The position numbers and the translations under genes were made by a program. A stretch of 64,000 nt of DNA, taken from positions 33,880,066-33,944,065 of the forward strand of contig CM036765.1 of assembly GCA_020796225.1 (NCBI GenBank). The letters are read 5' to 3'. Of this stretch, positions 32,159 to 42,249 are shown one piece after another. Below the pieces are notes generated by a model, which saw only the letters and a program-made list of their open reading frames with translations, was not told where the DNA came from and did no database searches. Position 1 is the first letter of the stretch, and each line of letters starts with the position of its first letter. The stretch comes from Arion vulgaris (Eukaryota > Mollusca > Gastropoda > Stylommatophora > Arionidae).

Positions 32159-32587
32159 GATTGATAGGACCATCATCTTTGCATTTCGGTGTATAACCAT
32201 GTGTGCTCCGATCTCTTTCTTACATAGGAAGATAGCTGCAGTGCACGAACTCCGTAGCACCGGCGATGGTCCCCGATGTAATTTTGAAGATGGTGAAGAT
32301 ATTTTTGTAGGAATTTTAATTTTAACCTTTTCTAATGAATTTTGTCAGGGCAGCGGCTTTCCAGTCTGCTCTTCTTGATTTTGAACTGCCAAGGGTTTAT
32401 TTACGTGCTCAAATTGAACACGGGACCTACGTTTTATCGTCCGTCTCCGATAGGATTATGAACTCGATCTCACCTACACTGAGATCAGGGGTCTTTGGAA
32501 AAATATCCAGATGGCTCCATGAGGGAACGAACCTGATACCTTTGACACGAGAGACGAGTACCTATTCTCTACACCACAGAGACCCTC
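32159..32587 (-). mobile_element. SINE family B, full-length copy (429 bp) with 9-bp target duplication
   Basis: It is flanked by AAGCAGATT (32150-32158 and 32588-32596 region). On the minus strand a tRNA-like head (GGTCTCTGTGGTGTAGAGAA... B box TCAGGTTCGTTCCCTC) is followed by a long body. The body includes the core GCTACGGAGTTCGTGCACTG and a 3' end GATGATGGTCCTATCAATCA. A second near-complete copy on plus at 57420-57860 has the same order. Confidence 0.88.
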
Positions 32588-32790
32588 AAGCAGATTATCA
32601 ACGGGCAATGCGCCACAAAGAGCAATGTTACTACCATACAGTGGATAGAAAAAGGCCGGCAACGCAAAAGTTGGACATCAGAGATAACAGAAGAGACGAA
32701 AGACACTGTTTATGAAACGCATACAAAAGCCCGTCCTAGAAATCTCTTCTTACATAGATGCTGAGGCAAATCAGGATTGAAGAAGAGAAA
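32588..32790 (+). pseudogene. LINE 3' end, downstream half after SINE B
   Basis: It resumes the interrupted LINE with 'CGCCACAAAGAGCAATGTTA' and 'TTGGACATCAGAGATAACAG', and ends AGGCAAATCAGGATTGAAGA with an A/G-rich tail. It matches the 3' end at 41858-42130. Confidence 0.8.
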
Positions 32791-33194
32791 GAAAGACAAG
32801 GCGCATAGAGAGGCTTATTCCAGGCGTCTCCTTTTCTGACCTGACGCTGAAAGGCAAAACATGGCTCGTGTACGTTTCTCTTTAATGATCCGTTTAACGC
32901 CGTGTATTTGGACTTGGATCTACGCCAAAGAATCTTTTGTACTTTGCAACCTTTCTGACTAAGTGGGGTGGTTCATTTTTGCATTGTATGATAAAAACAC
33001 TCTTTAATGATCTTTGTGAATCCTACCTGAGTTGGAGTCTCCGCAGCACTAAGTATAGCACTACACGCCTGGAGCTGTTGTGGGTTTCTGGGGGTTAAAG
33101 AAAGCCCTGTGCTAAGCACAATGCACTATAGAAAAAAGAGTGAAAATTCATAATTCCTGGGTTCGAAGAATGATCTTTTTAATGCCGTATATTT

Positions 33195-33365
33195 CTCTCG
33201 CGATCACCGCTTAGAACCGCACAGGAAGATCTCAACGGCAGTGCACGAACTCTGTATCACCGGCGAGGGTCCCCGATATATTTAGAAGATGGTAACAATA
33301 TTTTGTAGAAATTGTTATTATTTAATCTTTTTAATGAATTTTGTCCTTGCAGCGACTATCCAGCC
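33195..33365 (-). repeat. SINE family B body fragment
   Basis: It shares the blocks GCAGTGCACGAACTC, 'CACCGGCGAGGGTCCCCGAT' and 'TTAATGAATTTTGTC' with the full copy at 32159-32587. Both ends are missing. Confidence 0.7.
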
Positions 33366-33489
33366 CGCGACAAATTGAATTTAATGTTAGGAGAAGTGTT
33401 CGAAGAACATGGATTAGTCTGATTTTTATTCTTTTGATGAGATTTCGTTGAGGGCTGGCCTCTTTTCAAAACCTTAACATTCAGGGTTT

Positions 33490-33985
33490 TTTTCGCCAAT
33501 CATGTAATTTTCAGCATCCTTCTGTAAAATCCCATCTCTGCTGCTTGCAGCTATCTTATTGATTATTCATTGTCCGTGATTCGCTGCCATACATCAGTAT
33601 TGGTTCAATATAGAACTAAAGTATTCTTTTCCGCAGTGTTGTTGGTAATGAATTCATGCACACGCTATTTTTTATTTTTATAAAAGATGCTTGAGTTATT
33701 ATTTTCGCTATCTCTGTCGTATATATTTCATCTGATGTAATAAATGTTCCCAAACATATGAATTGCTGCACTTATTTCAGTGCTGCGTTGTTTATTTTGA
33801 TGTTTTATGTTGGTATTTTCTGCTCTTTAGAAATAACTATTATCTATGTTTTCTTTATATTCATGCTCAATCCTTTCTTTTCACGTAAACTACATGTCCC
33901 AATATACTTCATGGCATGAACACGGGTTATATACCTACTTACTTTATATACTTGTTTATTGATTGTTCATCATGACATTTCTATA
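33490..33985 (-). pseudogene. LINE RT thumb fragment
   Basis: The minus frames give 'QFICLGTFITSDEIYTTEIA' and 'KIITQASFIKIKNSVH', the 'YLGxxxTSDG' thumb block. Upstream, 'LSMNIKKTQIIVISK' is the preceding RT block. The 5' part lies within a segment duplicated at 35058. Confidence 0.75.
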
Positions 33986-34118
33986 TATGAATGTTACTCT
34001 GTAGCATCTAACTTTGTTCCTTGCTTCCTTTGATAACTAATGGTTACATAACACGTTTTTCTTTCATAAAAATGCTGTAATTGTTTTGATTGTTTTATTC
34101 TAATATTTGGTTCTTGCG
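33816..34118. repeat. Segmental duplication, copy 1 (~303 bp)
   Basis: It begins TCTTTAGAAATAACTATTAT and ends TTCTAATATTTGGTTCTT. The same sequence recurs at 35058-35911, where it is split by a LINE. The copies are very similar over the parts compared by eye, with a few substitutions. Confidence 0.9.
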
Positions 34119-34282
34119 CCTCCTCCTCCGTTAGTCTACGGGACACCCTTGGGCAAGATGGAGTACCTGTTTAGCCTCCGCCCCCGGCAGGGTCACGTGG
34201 AAGCTATGGGAGCAGGTGGTGGATTAGTGAGGGAGCAGCCGACAGAGTGTCAATGGTTATGGTCTTAAAACTTGCGACGGTA

Positions 34283-34624
34283 GACAGATGATCTCTGTAA
34301 TAGAGACAATGGTTACGGTCATGGACCAGTATGGTCACTGCCAGGAAGGTAGACAGAGGATCTCTGTAATAGAGACAATGGTTACGGTCAGGTTCCAGTA
34401 TGATCACTGCCAGGAAGGTAGACAGATGATCTCTGTAATAGAGACAATGGTTACGGTCATGGACCAGTATGATCACTGCCGGGAAGGTAGACATATGATT
34501 CTGTAATAGAGACAATGGTTACGGTCATGGACCAGTATGGTCACTGCCAGGAAGGTAGACAGATGATCTCTGTAATAGAGACAATGGTTACGGTCATGGA
34601 CCAGTATGGTCACTGCCAGGATGG
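34283..34624. repeat. Five tandem copies of a 69-bp unit
   Basis: The unit starts GACAGATGATCTCTGTAATA and ends TCACTGCCAGGAAGGTA. Copy 4 has a short deletion. The period is 23 codons, so both strands stay open, giving spurious repetitive ORFs. Confidence 0.95.
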
Positions 34625-34670
34625 AAAGCAATGGCAGACTATCTTCCAAGACAATGCCTAGAAAACCCCA
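34625..34670 (+). repeat. SINE family D body fragment
   Basis: GGAAAGCAATGGCAGACTAT and 'ATGCCTAGAAAACC' match the family D body at 1700-1745. It directly abuts the 69-bp array. Confidence 0.5.
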
Positions 34671-34689
34671 ACAATAATATTGAAAACAT

Positions 34690-35055
34690 ATATGTACTTT
34701 TGAATATAAGTGTTACAGAAGAGTCCTTCGTATATCTTGGACAGAGAAGAGAACAAATAGATCTATTCAGAAATAACTCAAAATCAAATACAACTGGCTG
34801 ATGCTACAAATAAGAAAGAGAAAATTGAGATATTTTGGACATATAAAAAGACATGAAGGGCTGGAGAAGACCATTATGGAAGGAGGCATACCGGCAAAGA
34901 GAAGAAGAGGAAGACCACGGAGAAGATGGATTCAGGATGTAACTGATGGTTTGAACATGACGGCTGCAGAGGCAGGACATCTGGCCTATGAGAGAGAAAT
35001 TCGGAGGACTGTTGGGTGGCAAAATTCTACTCAGGACAAGCTATTTGATGATGAT
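34690..35055 (+). pseudogene. LINE (GATGAT-tailed family) C-terminal end
   Basis: The 109-aa frame contains 'RKRKLRYFGHIKRHEGLEKT', 'PAKRRRGRPRRRWIQDVTDG' and 'EREIRRTVGWQNSTQDKLF', the standard C-terminus. It is followed by a (GAT)n tail. Relatives lie on minus at 14035-14357 and 51318-51540. Confidence 0.9.
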
Positions 35056-35057
35056 GA

Positions 35058-35911
35058 TTTCCTGTTCTTTAGAAATAACTATTATCTATGTTTTCTTTAT
35101 ATTCATGCTCAATCCTTTCTTTTCACGTAAACTACATGTCGCAATATACTTCATGGCATGAACACGGGTTATATAGCTACTTACTTTATATACTTGTTTA
35201 TTGATTGTTCATCATGACTTATTTCTATATATCCTTCCAACTTCCTTTCGTTCGCTTGAAATATTGTCTATATATTCAATGTTGTCTCTTGTATAAACTT
35301 CACTGTCTTTTGTATCTTACACAGAGGTCCGTGTAGTTTTTTTGTCGAGTGTTGTTTCGTTAGGCCAGTGAGTTTGCCTCAGTGTATCATATTCGGGCAG
35401 TCTTGAAGTATGTGCTCTGCAGTCTGGTGTGTCTGTCCATATGTACACATGACTGAATTGCCATACTTGAATTTTGTATACATGTTGCTGCGGAGTCGAT
35501 TGTGTCCTGTTCTAAGTCGCAGAATGACAACTTGTTCCAATCTACTCATATTATAGTAATCGTCTTGTGTTGGTATTTGTGGCGTTCTGATTGATTTAAT
35601 CATTCTTTTCTTTTGGTGGTAGGTAACTGGCACATCCGGTTGCTCTCCTGCAGCATCTTCCTTGGCCAATCGGTCTGCTGTTTCATTTCCTGGTATTCCA
35701 CAGTGAGAGGGTATCCACTTCAAGACGACCCTGCGCTGCTTGGACAGTTCAGACAGTAGGGTCTGTAGAAATTTCTATATATGAATGTTACTCTGTAGCA
35801 TCTAACTTTTTTCCTTGCTTCCATTGATAACTAATGGTTATATAACACGTTTTTCTTTCATAAAAATGCTGAAATTTTTTTGGATTGTTTTACTCTAATA
35901 TTTGGTTCTTT
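35058..35911. repeat. Segmental duplication, copy 2, split by a LINE insertion
   Basis: It is the same as 33816-34118 but interrupted after 35232 by the 538-bp LINE at 35233-35770. It starts TCTTTAGAAATAACTATTAT and ends CTCTAATATTTGGTTCTT. Confidence 0.9.
35233..35770 (-). mobile_element. 5'-truncated I/Jockey-group LINE (RNase H and C-terminus), 12-bp target duplication
   Basis: It is flanked by ATTTCTATATAT (35221-35232 and 35771-35782). The minus frame carries 'LKWIPSHCGIPGNETADRLA' (RNase H motif), 'VVILRLRTGHNRLRSNMYTK' and 'QTAEHILQDCPN'. A short 3' UTR follows. Only the terminal ~0.5 kb was inserted, as expected for incomplete target-primed reverse transcription. Confidence 0.9.
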
Positions 35912-36420
35912 GTATCATAGATCTACAATTTGTTGTGCTTTCTTTAGTAGAAATTTCAGTTTGTTTGTTTGTTATGTAGCGCATTAAAGCTTTATTAGGT
36001 CGAGGCATGCACCTTTCAATCTAAGAACGAGCTTTTTTTGGTAATATCAAAGCGAGTATGCCAACAAACATAACAAATATGAAATTTAATGATTACAAGA
36101 GCTCGAAGGCTGGTGTACCATTGAAAAGGGCGCAGAAGAAGTGTTGCATTTAATGTAAGCACATATTTAAAAGTTCCGTTTCTTGCAAATAAACCTAAGC
36201 CTCACTTCCAACTACATTCAAATTTGCTTCCCTATCTTGACTATCGATGTTTTAGCTTCATTAAGTTTTATCAATTTCCATGTTTCGTTTTGTTGATTTT
36301 CTTATCACAGTTTATACCGGAACCGGCCTGTCAAACAATTTAGATCAGCCCGAAAGTGTAGCAAACATTATTGTACCCTTCGGCCTCTGGGCTAAACACA
36401 ATTAGTTGAATTCAATAGAA
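35912..36420. other. Unannotated stretch
   Basis: AT-rich sequence with 'GTTTCGTTTTGTTGATTTTC' at about 36283-36302 and a similar block at 36620-36640, a possible short dispersed repeat. No gene. Confidence 0.4.
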
Positions 36421-36525
36421 AATCACTCTATCCCTCTCTTTCACTCTCTCACTCTTTCTCTCCGCGCACACGCAAACAAACGAACACACACGCTCGCACA
36501 CACACACAAACGCACACACAAATGC
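36421..36525. repeat. (CT)n-rich then (CA)n-rich simple repeat
   Basis: An imperfect CTCTCT tract runs into an imperfect CACACA tract, with GCGCACACGC at the junction. Confidence 0.9.
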
Positions 36526-36894
36526 CCCACCTTCCTACCGGCAGTACAGCAATTAGTGAACACAGTACGGCTGAAGGAGTAAACTCCGAGTGTCACATAC
36601 TTCGAACGAAATTTGCATGTTTCGTTTTAGTTGATTTTCTTATCTTCTGCATCGACAATCGCCCATTAAAACAAGTAAAAGACTTAGTACCTGCGGGAAC
36701 AAATTTTTCAGCAAACAATATCCTATGAAATTCAACACAGATGCAACAAAGCATATCAAATGATAGGACTTGATAGGGACGGCCATAAATTGTGGAAGCT
36801 AGCAAAAGCGCTGAGTGACGAAAACACCAGCCGACCCCAATAGTCCTTGAACAAGATAAAAAATGTCCTCGGGAAGGGGAAGCCGCAAACATTC

Positions 36895-37950
36895 TATTGC
36901 AAAATATGCCGAAGTCAAGAGTAAACATAACAAAAGAAAAAGTCGATGACACAAAGAGAAAGACTAGAACCCTCCAAGGCAAGCCAAGAAAAGCTGATAG
37001 TCACCTAACGGATACATTCACCAGTAATGAGTTAGAAGAGGCATTAAGGGAGCTGGAGCTCAGAAAGTCGCCCGGAAAGGATGGGATCACAAATGAGATG
37101 CTTAAAAACTTGGGTACTAGAGCAAAGGCAGCTCTACTGGCCGTCCTAAATATGTGGAGGACAGGCATAGTACCACGAGAATGGAAGGAAGCGATCATGA
37201 TACCCATCCTAAAACCAGGCAAAAACAAACTCGACCCGGCGAGTACCAGACCAATAAGCCTCCTAAGCTGCACGGGCAAACTCATGGAACGCATGGTGAA
37301 CAAACGGCTATCTTGGCACTTGGAAAGCAAAGGGCTTCTCATGGCACAGCAGGGAGGCTTTTGGAAGCACCGATCTACAGAAGATGAAGTACTTATCGCC
37401 CAGGAAATCGAGGATGGTTTCCAAGAAAAGAAGCAGACACTGGCAGTTTTAGTAGATATGGAGAAGAGGTTGAACACAGTCTGGAAAGAAGGGCTAAAAC
37501 TGAAACTCCTCACCCTCGGTATAAAGTGAAGAATGTACAAATGGCTTGATAGATACCTAGAGAATAGAACAGCAAGGGTTCAAGTTCAGGAGTACAGAAG
37601 CATGAAGGTCACATTAGATCAAGGAGTCCCCCAAGGAGGAGTGCTCTCTCCAACTCTCTTTCTATCTTTGTCAATGACATAGCAACATGCCTACCGAAGC
37701 GAGTACACTCTGCCATGTGACGGTCACAAAAGCGATTGCCACAGGCAAATACTCAAATAACTACCGGGTAGAGGCAGAGGCAATAAGAACAGCGGCCGAA
37801 ATGATCCTAGAGAGAAGAGACACCTCTCGCAACAGTCGTGAAGTTCACCGATGCTCTATCGGTCATTCAGTGGATCTCATCACACTGCAACATAAGCGGA
37901 AACGAATACGCCGACAAGCTAGTTAAAGAAGGCGAGCGACTACCTCAGAC
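36895..37950 (+). pseudogene. I/Jockey-group LINE: RT and start of RNase H
   Basis: The frame gives 'ELRKSPGKDGITNEMLKNLG', 'EWKEAIMIPILKPGK', 'RPISLLSCTGKLMERMV' and 'GGFWKHRSTEDEVL'. It then passes in other frames to 'LDQGVPQGGVLSPTLF' (motif B). After a deletion of the catalytic FADD region, an RNase H tail follows (NYRVEAEAIRTAAEMIL and 'WISSHCNISGNEYADKLV', the latter split by a frameshift). It is interrupted at 37951 by a hAT element. Confidence 0.88.
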
Positions 37951-38127
37951 CAGTGCCGGATTATGCTAGCGCGGGGCCCGTAGCAAATTTTAGCGCGGGG
38001 TCCTAAGTTTTGTATGATAATAAAATAAAACACAACTTTTACAAACAAACTTGTCTTGATTTAATGTGAGCAAATTTAGAGATAGCACTAGACAAATCAA
38101 TTTCTCTAAGTAAATTACATTCAATGT

Positions 38128-38372
38128 TCAGGTGAGGTTATTTAGACGATCTTGTCCCATCGTGTTTCTTAACTCACTTTTTATACACTTTAATGTTGAC
38201 AAAGAACGTTCTCCGCTGCAGTTAGTAATCATTAAAGACAAGTAAATTCGTAAGACTATTTCTACATTTGGGAAACACGACTCTAATGAATTTTCCTTTA
38301 CAAGTTTATTAAATTGCAGTTCAAGAGCCTCATGCTTTTCGTTGCTAATAGCAGCAGCTACATTAGTTTTAC
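38128..38372 (-). pseudogene. hAT transposase C-terminal dimerisation domain (copy 1)
   Basis: It contains 'AAAISNEKHEALELQFNKLV', 'FPNVEIVLRIYLSLMITNCS' and 'GERSLSTLKCIKSELRNTMG', the hAT dimerisation region. Its upstream part is separated by the LINE insertion at about 38372-38730. Confidence 0.9.
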
Positions 38373-38730
38373 AGCAGTAGACGACTAAGATGGTTGGGAC
38401 ATGTGAGAAGAATGGAAACTTGCCGCATACCAAAACAAATGTTGTTCTGTGAACTTTTGGAGAGGAAGAGGCACCAGGGCAGACCACTGCTCAGATATAA
38501 AGATGTCTGCAAAGCCTCAATGAAAACTTTTCTATAGATCCCAGCACATGGGAGGGACTAGCTGATGACAGAGTTGTGTGGAAAGCCAAATTACGGAAGG
38601 GCGCAGAGTCTTTTGAGAAGAGACTTATATACGAGCTGAACGACAAGAGAGAAAAGCGAAAACTCAGAAGTTGTCACAGTAAAACACTTGCCAATTGACC
38701 GTTTGTAAAGATGAAAAAGGCCATATACAT
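38372..38730 (+). mobile_element. LINE C-terminal fragment inserted in hAT copy 1
   Basis: The plus frame reads 'RRLRWLGHVRRMETCRIPKQ', 'QGRPLLRYKDVCKASMKTF' and 'WKAKLRKGAESFEKRLIYEL', the terminal segment of a non-LTR element. hAT copy 2 lacks it at the equivalent site (59100-59130), so it arrived after the hAT. Confidence 0.85.
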
Positions 38731-38880
38731 TGAATTTAAGAAGTTCAATGAACTGCATAAGCTAGTCGCCTAGGCTTTCTTCCAAATCCTCTTGGTAAGA
38801 GCTGACAATATTTGGAGTTCTTTTCAAGATCTCTTCTGCTGTAATAGATTTTAACTGCCGGAGTATTCCAAATACACCAG

Positions 38881-39066
38881 TCACTCTATGGTACAGCCTA
38901 AATCAATAACTTTGCAAACAAAACAGAACAGTTGTCCTTTAGTTTCTGTATAACACAACCAATCTCTCACGTGAGTTTTGTTTGTTGGTGTATGTGTGTA
39001 CGAGTATATGAAAAACGACTTTCGACAAAATCGTGGATTGTTTGAAGTTGTTTGGTCATTCACCAA
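38881..39066 (-). pseudogene. hAT transposase TTF-type zinc finger fragment (copy 1)
   Basis: It contains 'RDWLCYTETKGQLFCFVCKV', a TTF-type zinc-finger signature (W-x-x-Y-x8-FCFxC) found in ZMYM/hAT proteins. The frame stops soon after, where the core of the transposase has been deleted. Confidence 0.8.
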
Positions 39067-39433
39067 TATCGTTGGAGTACATTTTACTTTCGTTGTGTTT
39101 TTGGCTTGTAGATGATGTTGCTACATTAGAAGCATGTGCTGTGCTTTCTGCCTCTCTTTGGCTTGAAGATGATATGGCTAAATTGGGAGGACTTGCTGTA
39201 CATTCGATTTCAGTTTGTCTTGTGAAAAATGTGGCTAAATCGTGAAGAGTTGCTGATCTTAATGGTAATATTGGTAATGATGATTCTTCTATAGCACTAC
39301 CTTCATCACAGTGGGACACGTCTTCTGTATTTTCTGCTTCGATTTCGTTGGATTCAGCACCATCACAAACATCTAAAAATTCAGACAGCTTGCGTGTTTT
39401 GATATAACATCTGGTTATTTTTTCCATTTTCAT
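39056..39433 (-). pseudogene. hAT transposase N-terminal fragment (copy 1)
   Basis: The 125-aa frame begins MKMEKITRCYIKTRKLSEFL and has a long acidic and serine-rich region. A frameshift precedes the zinc-finger part at 38881-39066. The fragment is paralogous to 59593-59847. Confidence 0.8.
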
Positions 39434-39522
39434 CTGTCACATAGGCGCGGGGCACCCTAGAAGCGCGGGGCCCGTAGCATTTGCTACTTCTGCTACTAGG
39501 CTAATCCGGCGCTGCCTCAGAC

Positions 39523-39850
39523 TGATCTCGAGATCAGTTATGAGGAAGCCAGAGCAACCATCGGCTGGCACTATAAAGACAAATGGACAAAAGACCATCC
39601 TCAGTACAGCAACAGAGACGGGTACTATCATATGTCTCGTAGTGAACAAGTTGCCATACTCTGCCTCCGTACCAGCCACAACAAGCTCCACGCCCACATG
39701 TTTAATAAATTTAAAATTGGCACAACTAGCCTGTGCCCTGCAAAAGCGGACATGACGGCAGAGCACGTACTGCAAGATTGTCAACTGATAGCAGGTATAA
39801 GAACAGAAACCTGGCCTCAAAACACAGAGCTTCGCGAGAAGCTGTAAGGA
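39523..39850 (+). pseudogene. I/Jockey-group LINE C-terminus, resuming after the hAT
   Basis: It contains 'MSRSEQVAILCLRTSHNKLH', 'LCPAKADMTAEHVLQDCQLI' and a terminal 'WPQNTELREKL' before a stop. The frame matches the RNase H-linked C-terminus at 35233-35770. It continues the LINE cut at 37950. Confidence 0.9.
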
Positions 39851-39944
39851 GGAACGGAGTCCCTAAAAACACGGTAAAATTCATGATAAAAGTTGGTTCA
39901 TCAGTCTAGGCCGGGATCGCGAGAGATAGAGAAATGATAGGACG

Positions 39945-41172
39945 GGGTCAAAGGCGCAAGAAAACAACTGCGGGCCAGGATTAGTGAGCTGGCGCTAATC
40001 CCCTGACCTCACCTCCACGTGGTAACCCTGGTAACAGACGGTAGTTTCGGTCTGGCTAAGAGGGCAGGTGCCGTGGGAGAGCTACTCTGGGGCAAGTAGA
40101 GATGCAAAAGTAGTCACGCTAGATGGGATCCGCTCGCAACACAGACGAGTGAATTCCCAGAGTGACTATTAATGCTCGTCTCTCCCGGCCGATGGGGAAA
40201 AGCTGGAAGGATAAACGTAGAACCGCGTAGGGCGAAACTCGGAGCCCGCGCATGCTCTCTCTTGAGCCTTCTCTCTTGAGCCGATGAGTATGCTGGGAGT
40301 CGAGTTGAGTTGCACGAGGGCCCACATAGGGCGAAACTCGGGCACCTATCTCAGGGATGGGGGCACGATTTAAAGCCATCGAAGAGATGTTGACCACGCA
40401 GGGCGAAATTCGGAGCCCGGCATGCTCTCTTGACCCTCTCTTGAGCCGATGAGTATGTTGGGAGTCGAGTTGAACTGCACGTGGGCCCACATAGGGCGAT
40501 TACAAGCCCCAGAATAGGACAACCCAGGCAAACGTGAGCAATGCGAAAACTGATGGTGACGATAAGGCAGGCACCATTGCAAAGCGAGCACGCACACTGG
40601 CGATGCAAGAGTGGGCCCGCCGATGGGTAGACGAGTATGGTACGGCATGCAAGGTAGGCACGGCATGCACGGCAGGCACTGCAGGCATGGCAGGCGAGAT
40701 GGTGTGCGGACCACCCGAATGTACAGAACAACTGGAAAGCCCAGCAGAGGTAAAGCCAGCGCGCGTTTCCGCTTGCAGGGAACTACTGCTGCCTTGTAGT
40801 TTGATTGGGGACAATCAAAGGCTAGCGGAACAAACTGTACACAAAACTGGACGGGCGGCAAGCCAAGGTGTCCAAAAAACGACTGGTTCGCTGGGCAGAT
40901 GGCGCTCATGAGCCCAGGAGGGCAGGCCGACTAAGGGTCGCTGCCCCGAAAGAAAATAGCAGCCTGCTGCCTTGTGGGTTTTGACTGGGGACAGCAAAAG
41001 GCTAACGGAGAGCGACGGAGAGCGAACCCAGTAAACGCTGGCTGAAACCGAACACACCACCGAAGGATAATCACCTGAGCTCCAATTTGTACTGAAGACT
41101 GTGCAAGTACATTCGTTCTTGATGTTTGGCTGTTTATATATCACAATAGAATGATAAATACGGCTTAAGAAC
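39945..41172. other. GC-rich island with internal duplications, probable LINE 5' leader
   Basis: This segment is clearly more GC-rich than the rest of the window and rich in CpG. It contains two diverged copies of a ~165-bp unit (about 40226-40330 and 40396-40497, blocks GGGCGAAACTCGGAGCCCG and GCCGATGAGTATG). A second pair of ~40-bp direct repeats lies at 40790-40835 and 40968-41010. A 126-codon plus frame (40534-40911) and larger minus frames are open, but none is recognisable. Position and composition suggest a retrotransposon leader or promoter. This is inference. Confidence 0.5.
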
Positions 41173-41185
41173 GATCGCGCGCGCC

Positions 41186-41225
<40 letters not shown>
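41173..41225. repeat. (CG)n then (GA)n microsatellite
   Basis: CGCGCGCGCCCGCGCGCGCG followed by an uninterrupted GA run. It abuts a GAAATGATAGGAC block that also occurs at 39931-39943. Confidence 0.95.
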
Positions 41226-41227
<2 letters not shown>

Positions 41228-41235
41228 GATAGGAC

Positions 41236-41459
41236 AAATGGCGCCAATTTTAAAATGCAAACATGTCACCATGAACACAAAAGAGCAATGTTCAACACCA
41301 TCTTTCTCCCCACATTATGCTACCAGTGCCAAACCTGGTCACTGACAACAAATGATAGAAGAAAACTAGTCACGACAGAGATGAAGTGTCTACGCAGAAT
41401 GCTGGTTGTAACAATGAGAGACCGGTTGAGAAATGAAGACATCAGGAAGAAAGTGGGTA
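41236..41459 (+). pseudogene. LINE post-RT segment, upstream half
   Basis: The plus frame reads 'MFNTIFLPTLCYQCQTWSLT' and 'RRKLVTTEMKCLRRMLVVTM', then is cut at 41460 by an insertion. It is homologous to minus 8160-8640. Confidence 0.85.
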
Positions 41460-41843
41460 TATTCACAAAATATATATGAGACTGCAGTAAAACTATTTGA
41501 TTGACAAAACACGTAATCACAAAGTACTGTAGTACTTCTTAGTACTTTCTCTTCCCATGCCTTGTAATCTATATGGGTGTATGTTGCATGTATTCAAGTG
41601 ATATGTTTCTCTTCCGTTCTATTTCTAGTTTTTATGTGTGTTTTTGTGTTACATTTATTTCGTTTTCGTTTTTATTCCCAGATTTTCATTAGAAACGTTT
41701 GTTTTTGGTCGTCCATTTGTTTTTTAAATTTGTCACTCCTGTTGTTCGTTTGCTTGATAAAGGCCTTGTTGGTCGAAACGTTGTATTTTGTCATTGTTTT
41801 TGTAATTTGTAAACTACAGTACTTTGTGATTACGTATTTTGCC
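41460..41843 (+). mobile_element. Insertion with 14-bp target duplication and Penelope/hammerhead-like motif
   Basis: It is flanked by identical GAAGAAAGTGGGTA (41446-41459 and 41844-41857). Inside, AAACACGTAATCACAAAGTA (about 41507-41526) is inverted near the right end (TACTTTGTGATTACGTATTT). TTGATAAAGGCC-loop-GGTCGAAACGTT (about 41754-41783) resembles a decayed hammerhead core (CUGAUGA/stem II/GAAA), as found in Penelope-like elements. Not proven. Confidence 0.55.
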
Positions 41844-41857
41844 GAAGAAAGTGGGTA

Positions 41858-42130
41858 CAACATCAGTACTAGACTTCATCAAGAAACAACAAATTAAATA
41901 GTTCGGCCACGTAATTATACTACCATCAGATAGTGCACCTCAAAGAGCAATGCTGCTCCGTTACAATGGGTACAAAGCAAAAGGCCGGCCACGCAAAAGA
42001 TGGACCTCAGAGATAACAGAGGCGACGAAAGAGACTATCTACGAAGCGCATACAAGGCCCTGTTTTATAAATCTCATCTTGACCTGACGCTGTGAGACAA
42101 AACAAGATTGAGAAAAGAGAAGAAGAAGAT
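41858..42130 (+). pseudogene. LINE 3' end, downstream half
   Basis: It resumes the interrupted LINE ('TTSVLDFIKKQQIK*FGHV') and runs to TGACGCTGTGAGACAAAACA plus an AGAAGAAGAAG tail. The stop codon in the frame shows that it is dead. Confidence 0.8.
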
Positions 42131-42249
42131 TTTGATCTATTATGAGCTCCAGCTTCTAGCCTATCGAACAAACGTTGGGTACTACATTATGATCTTAGCT
42201 AAAATGCTGAGGAGCGATCAAGTAAAGGGTTCGTAAAAGACGAAAGATG

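Larger units (their letters stand above)
37951..39514 (-). mobile_element. Non-autonomous hAT transposon, copy 1 (itself carrying a LINE fragment)
   Basis: It is flanked by perfect 8-bp target duplications CCTCAGAC (37943-37950 and 39515-39522). Termini CAGTGCCGGATTA and TAATCCGGCGCTG are inverted repeats, with subterminal GCGCGGGGCCCGTAGC motifs at both ends. The interior has transposase ends on the minus strand but lacks the middle. It sits inside the RNase H region of the LINE. Confidence 0.93.

Noticed and set aside
34204..34515. Repetitive minus frame ('NHCLYYRDHLSTFLAV') and its plus counterpart
   Set aside because: Both strands are open across the 69-bp array (23 codons). No signal peptide, homology or splice context.
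37001..37540. 179-codon minus frame
   Set aside because: Antisense of the RT frame at 36895-37529, which has the expected RT motifs.
40370..40909. 179-codon minus frame rich in CLPCMPCLPC and its plus-strand alternatives
   Set aside because: Lies in the GC-rich island with low-complexity GGCA repeats. Several overlapping frames are open on both strands, which is expected from composition.
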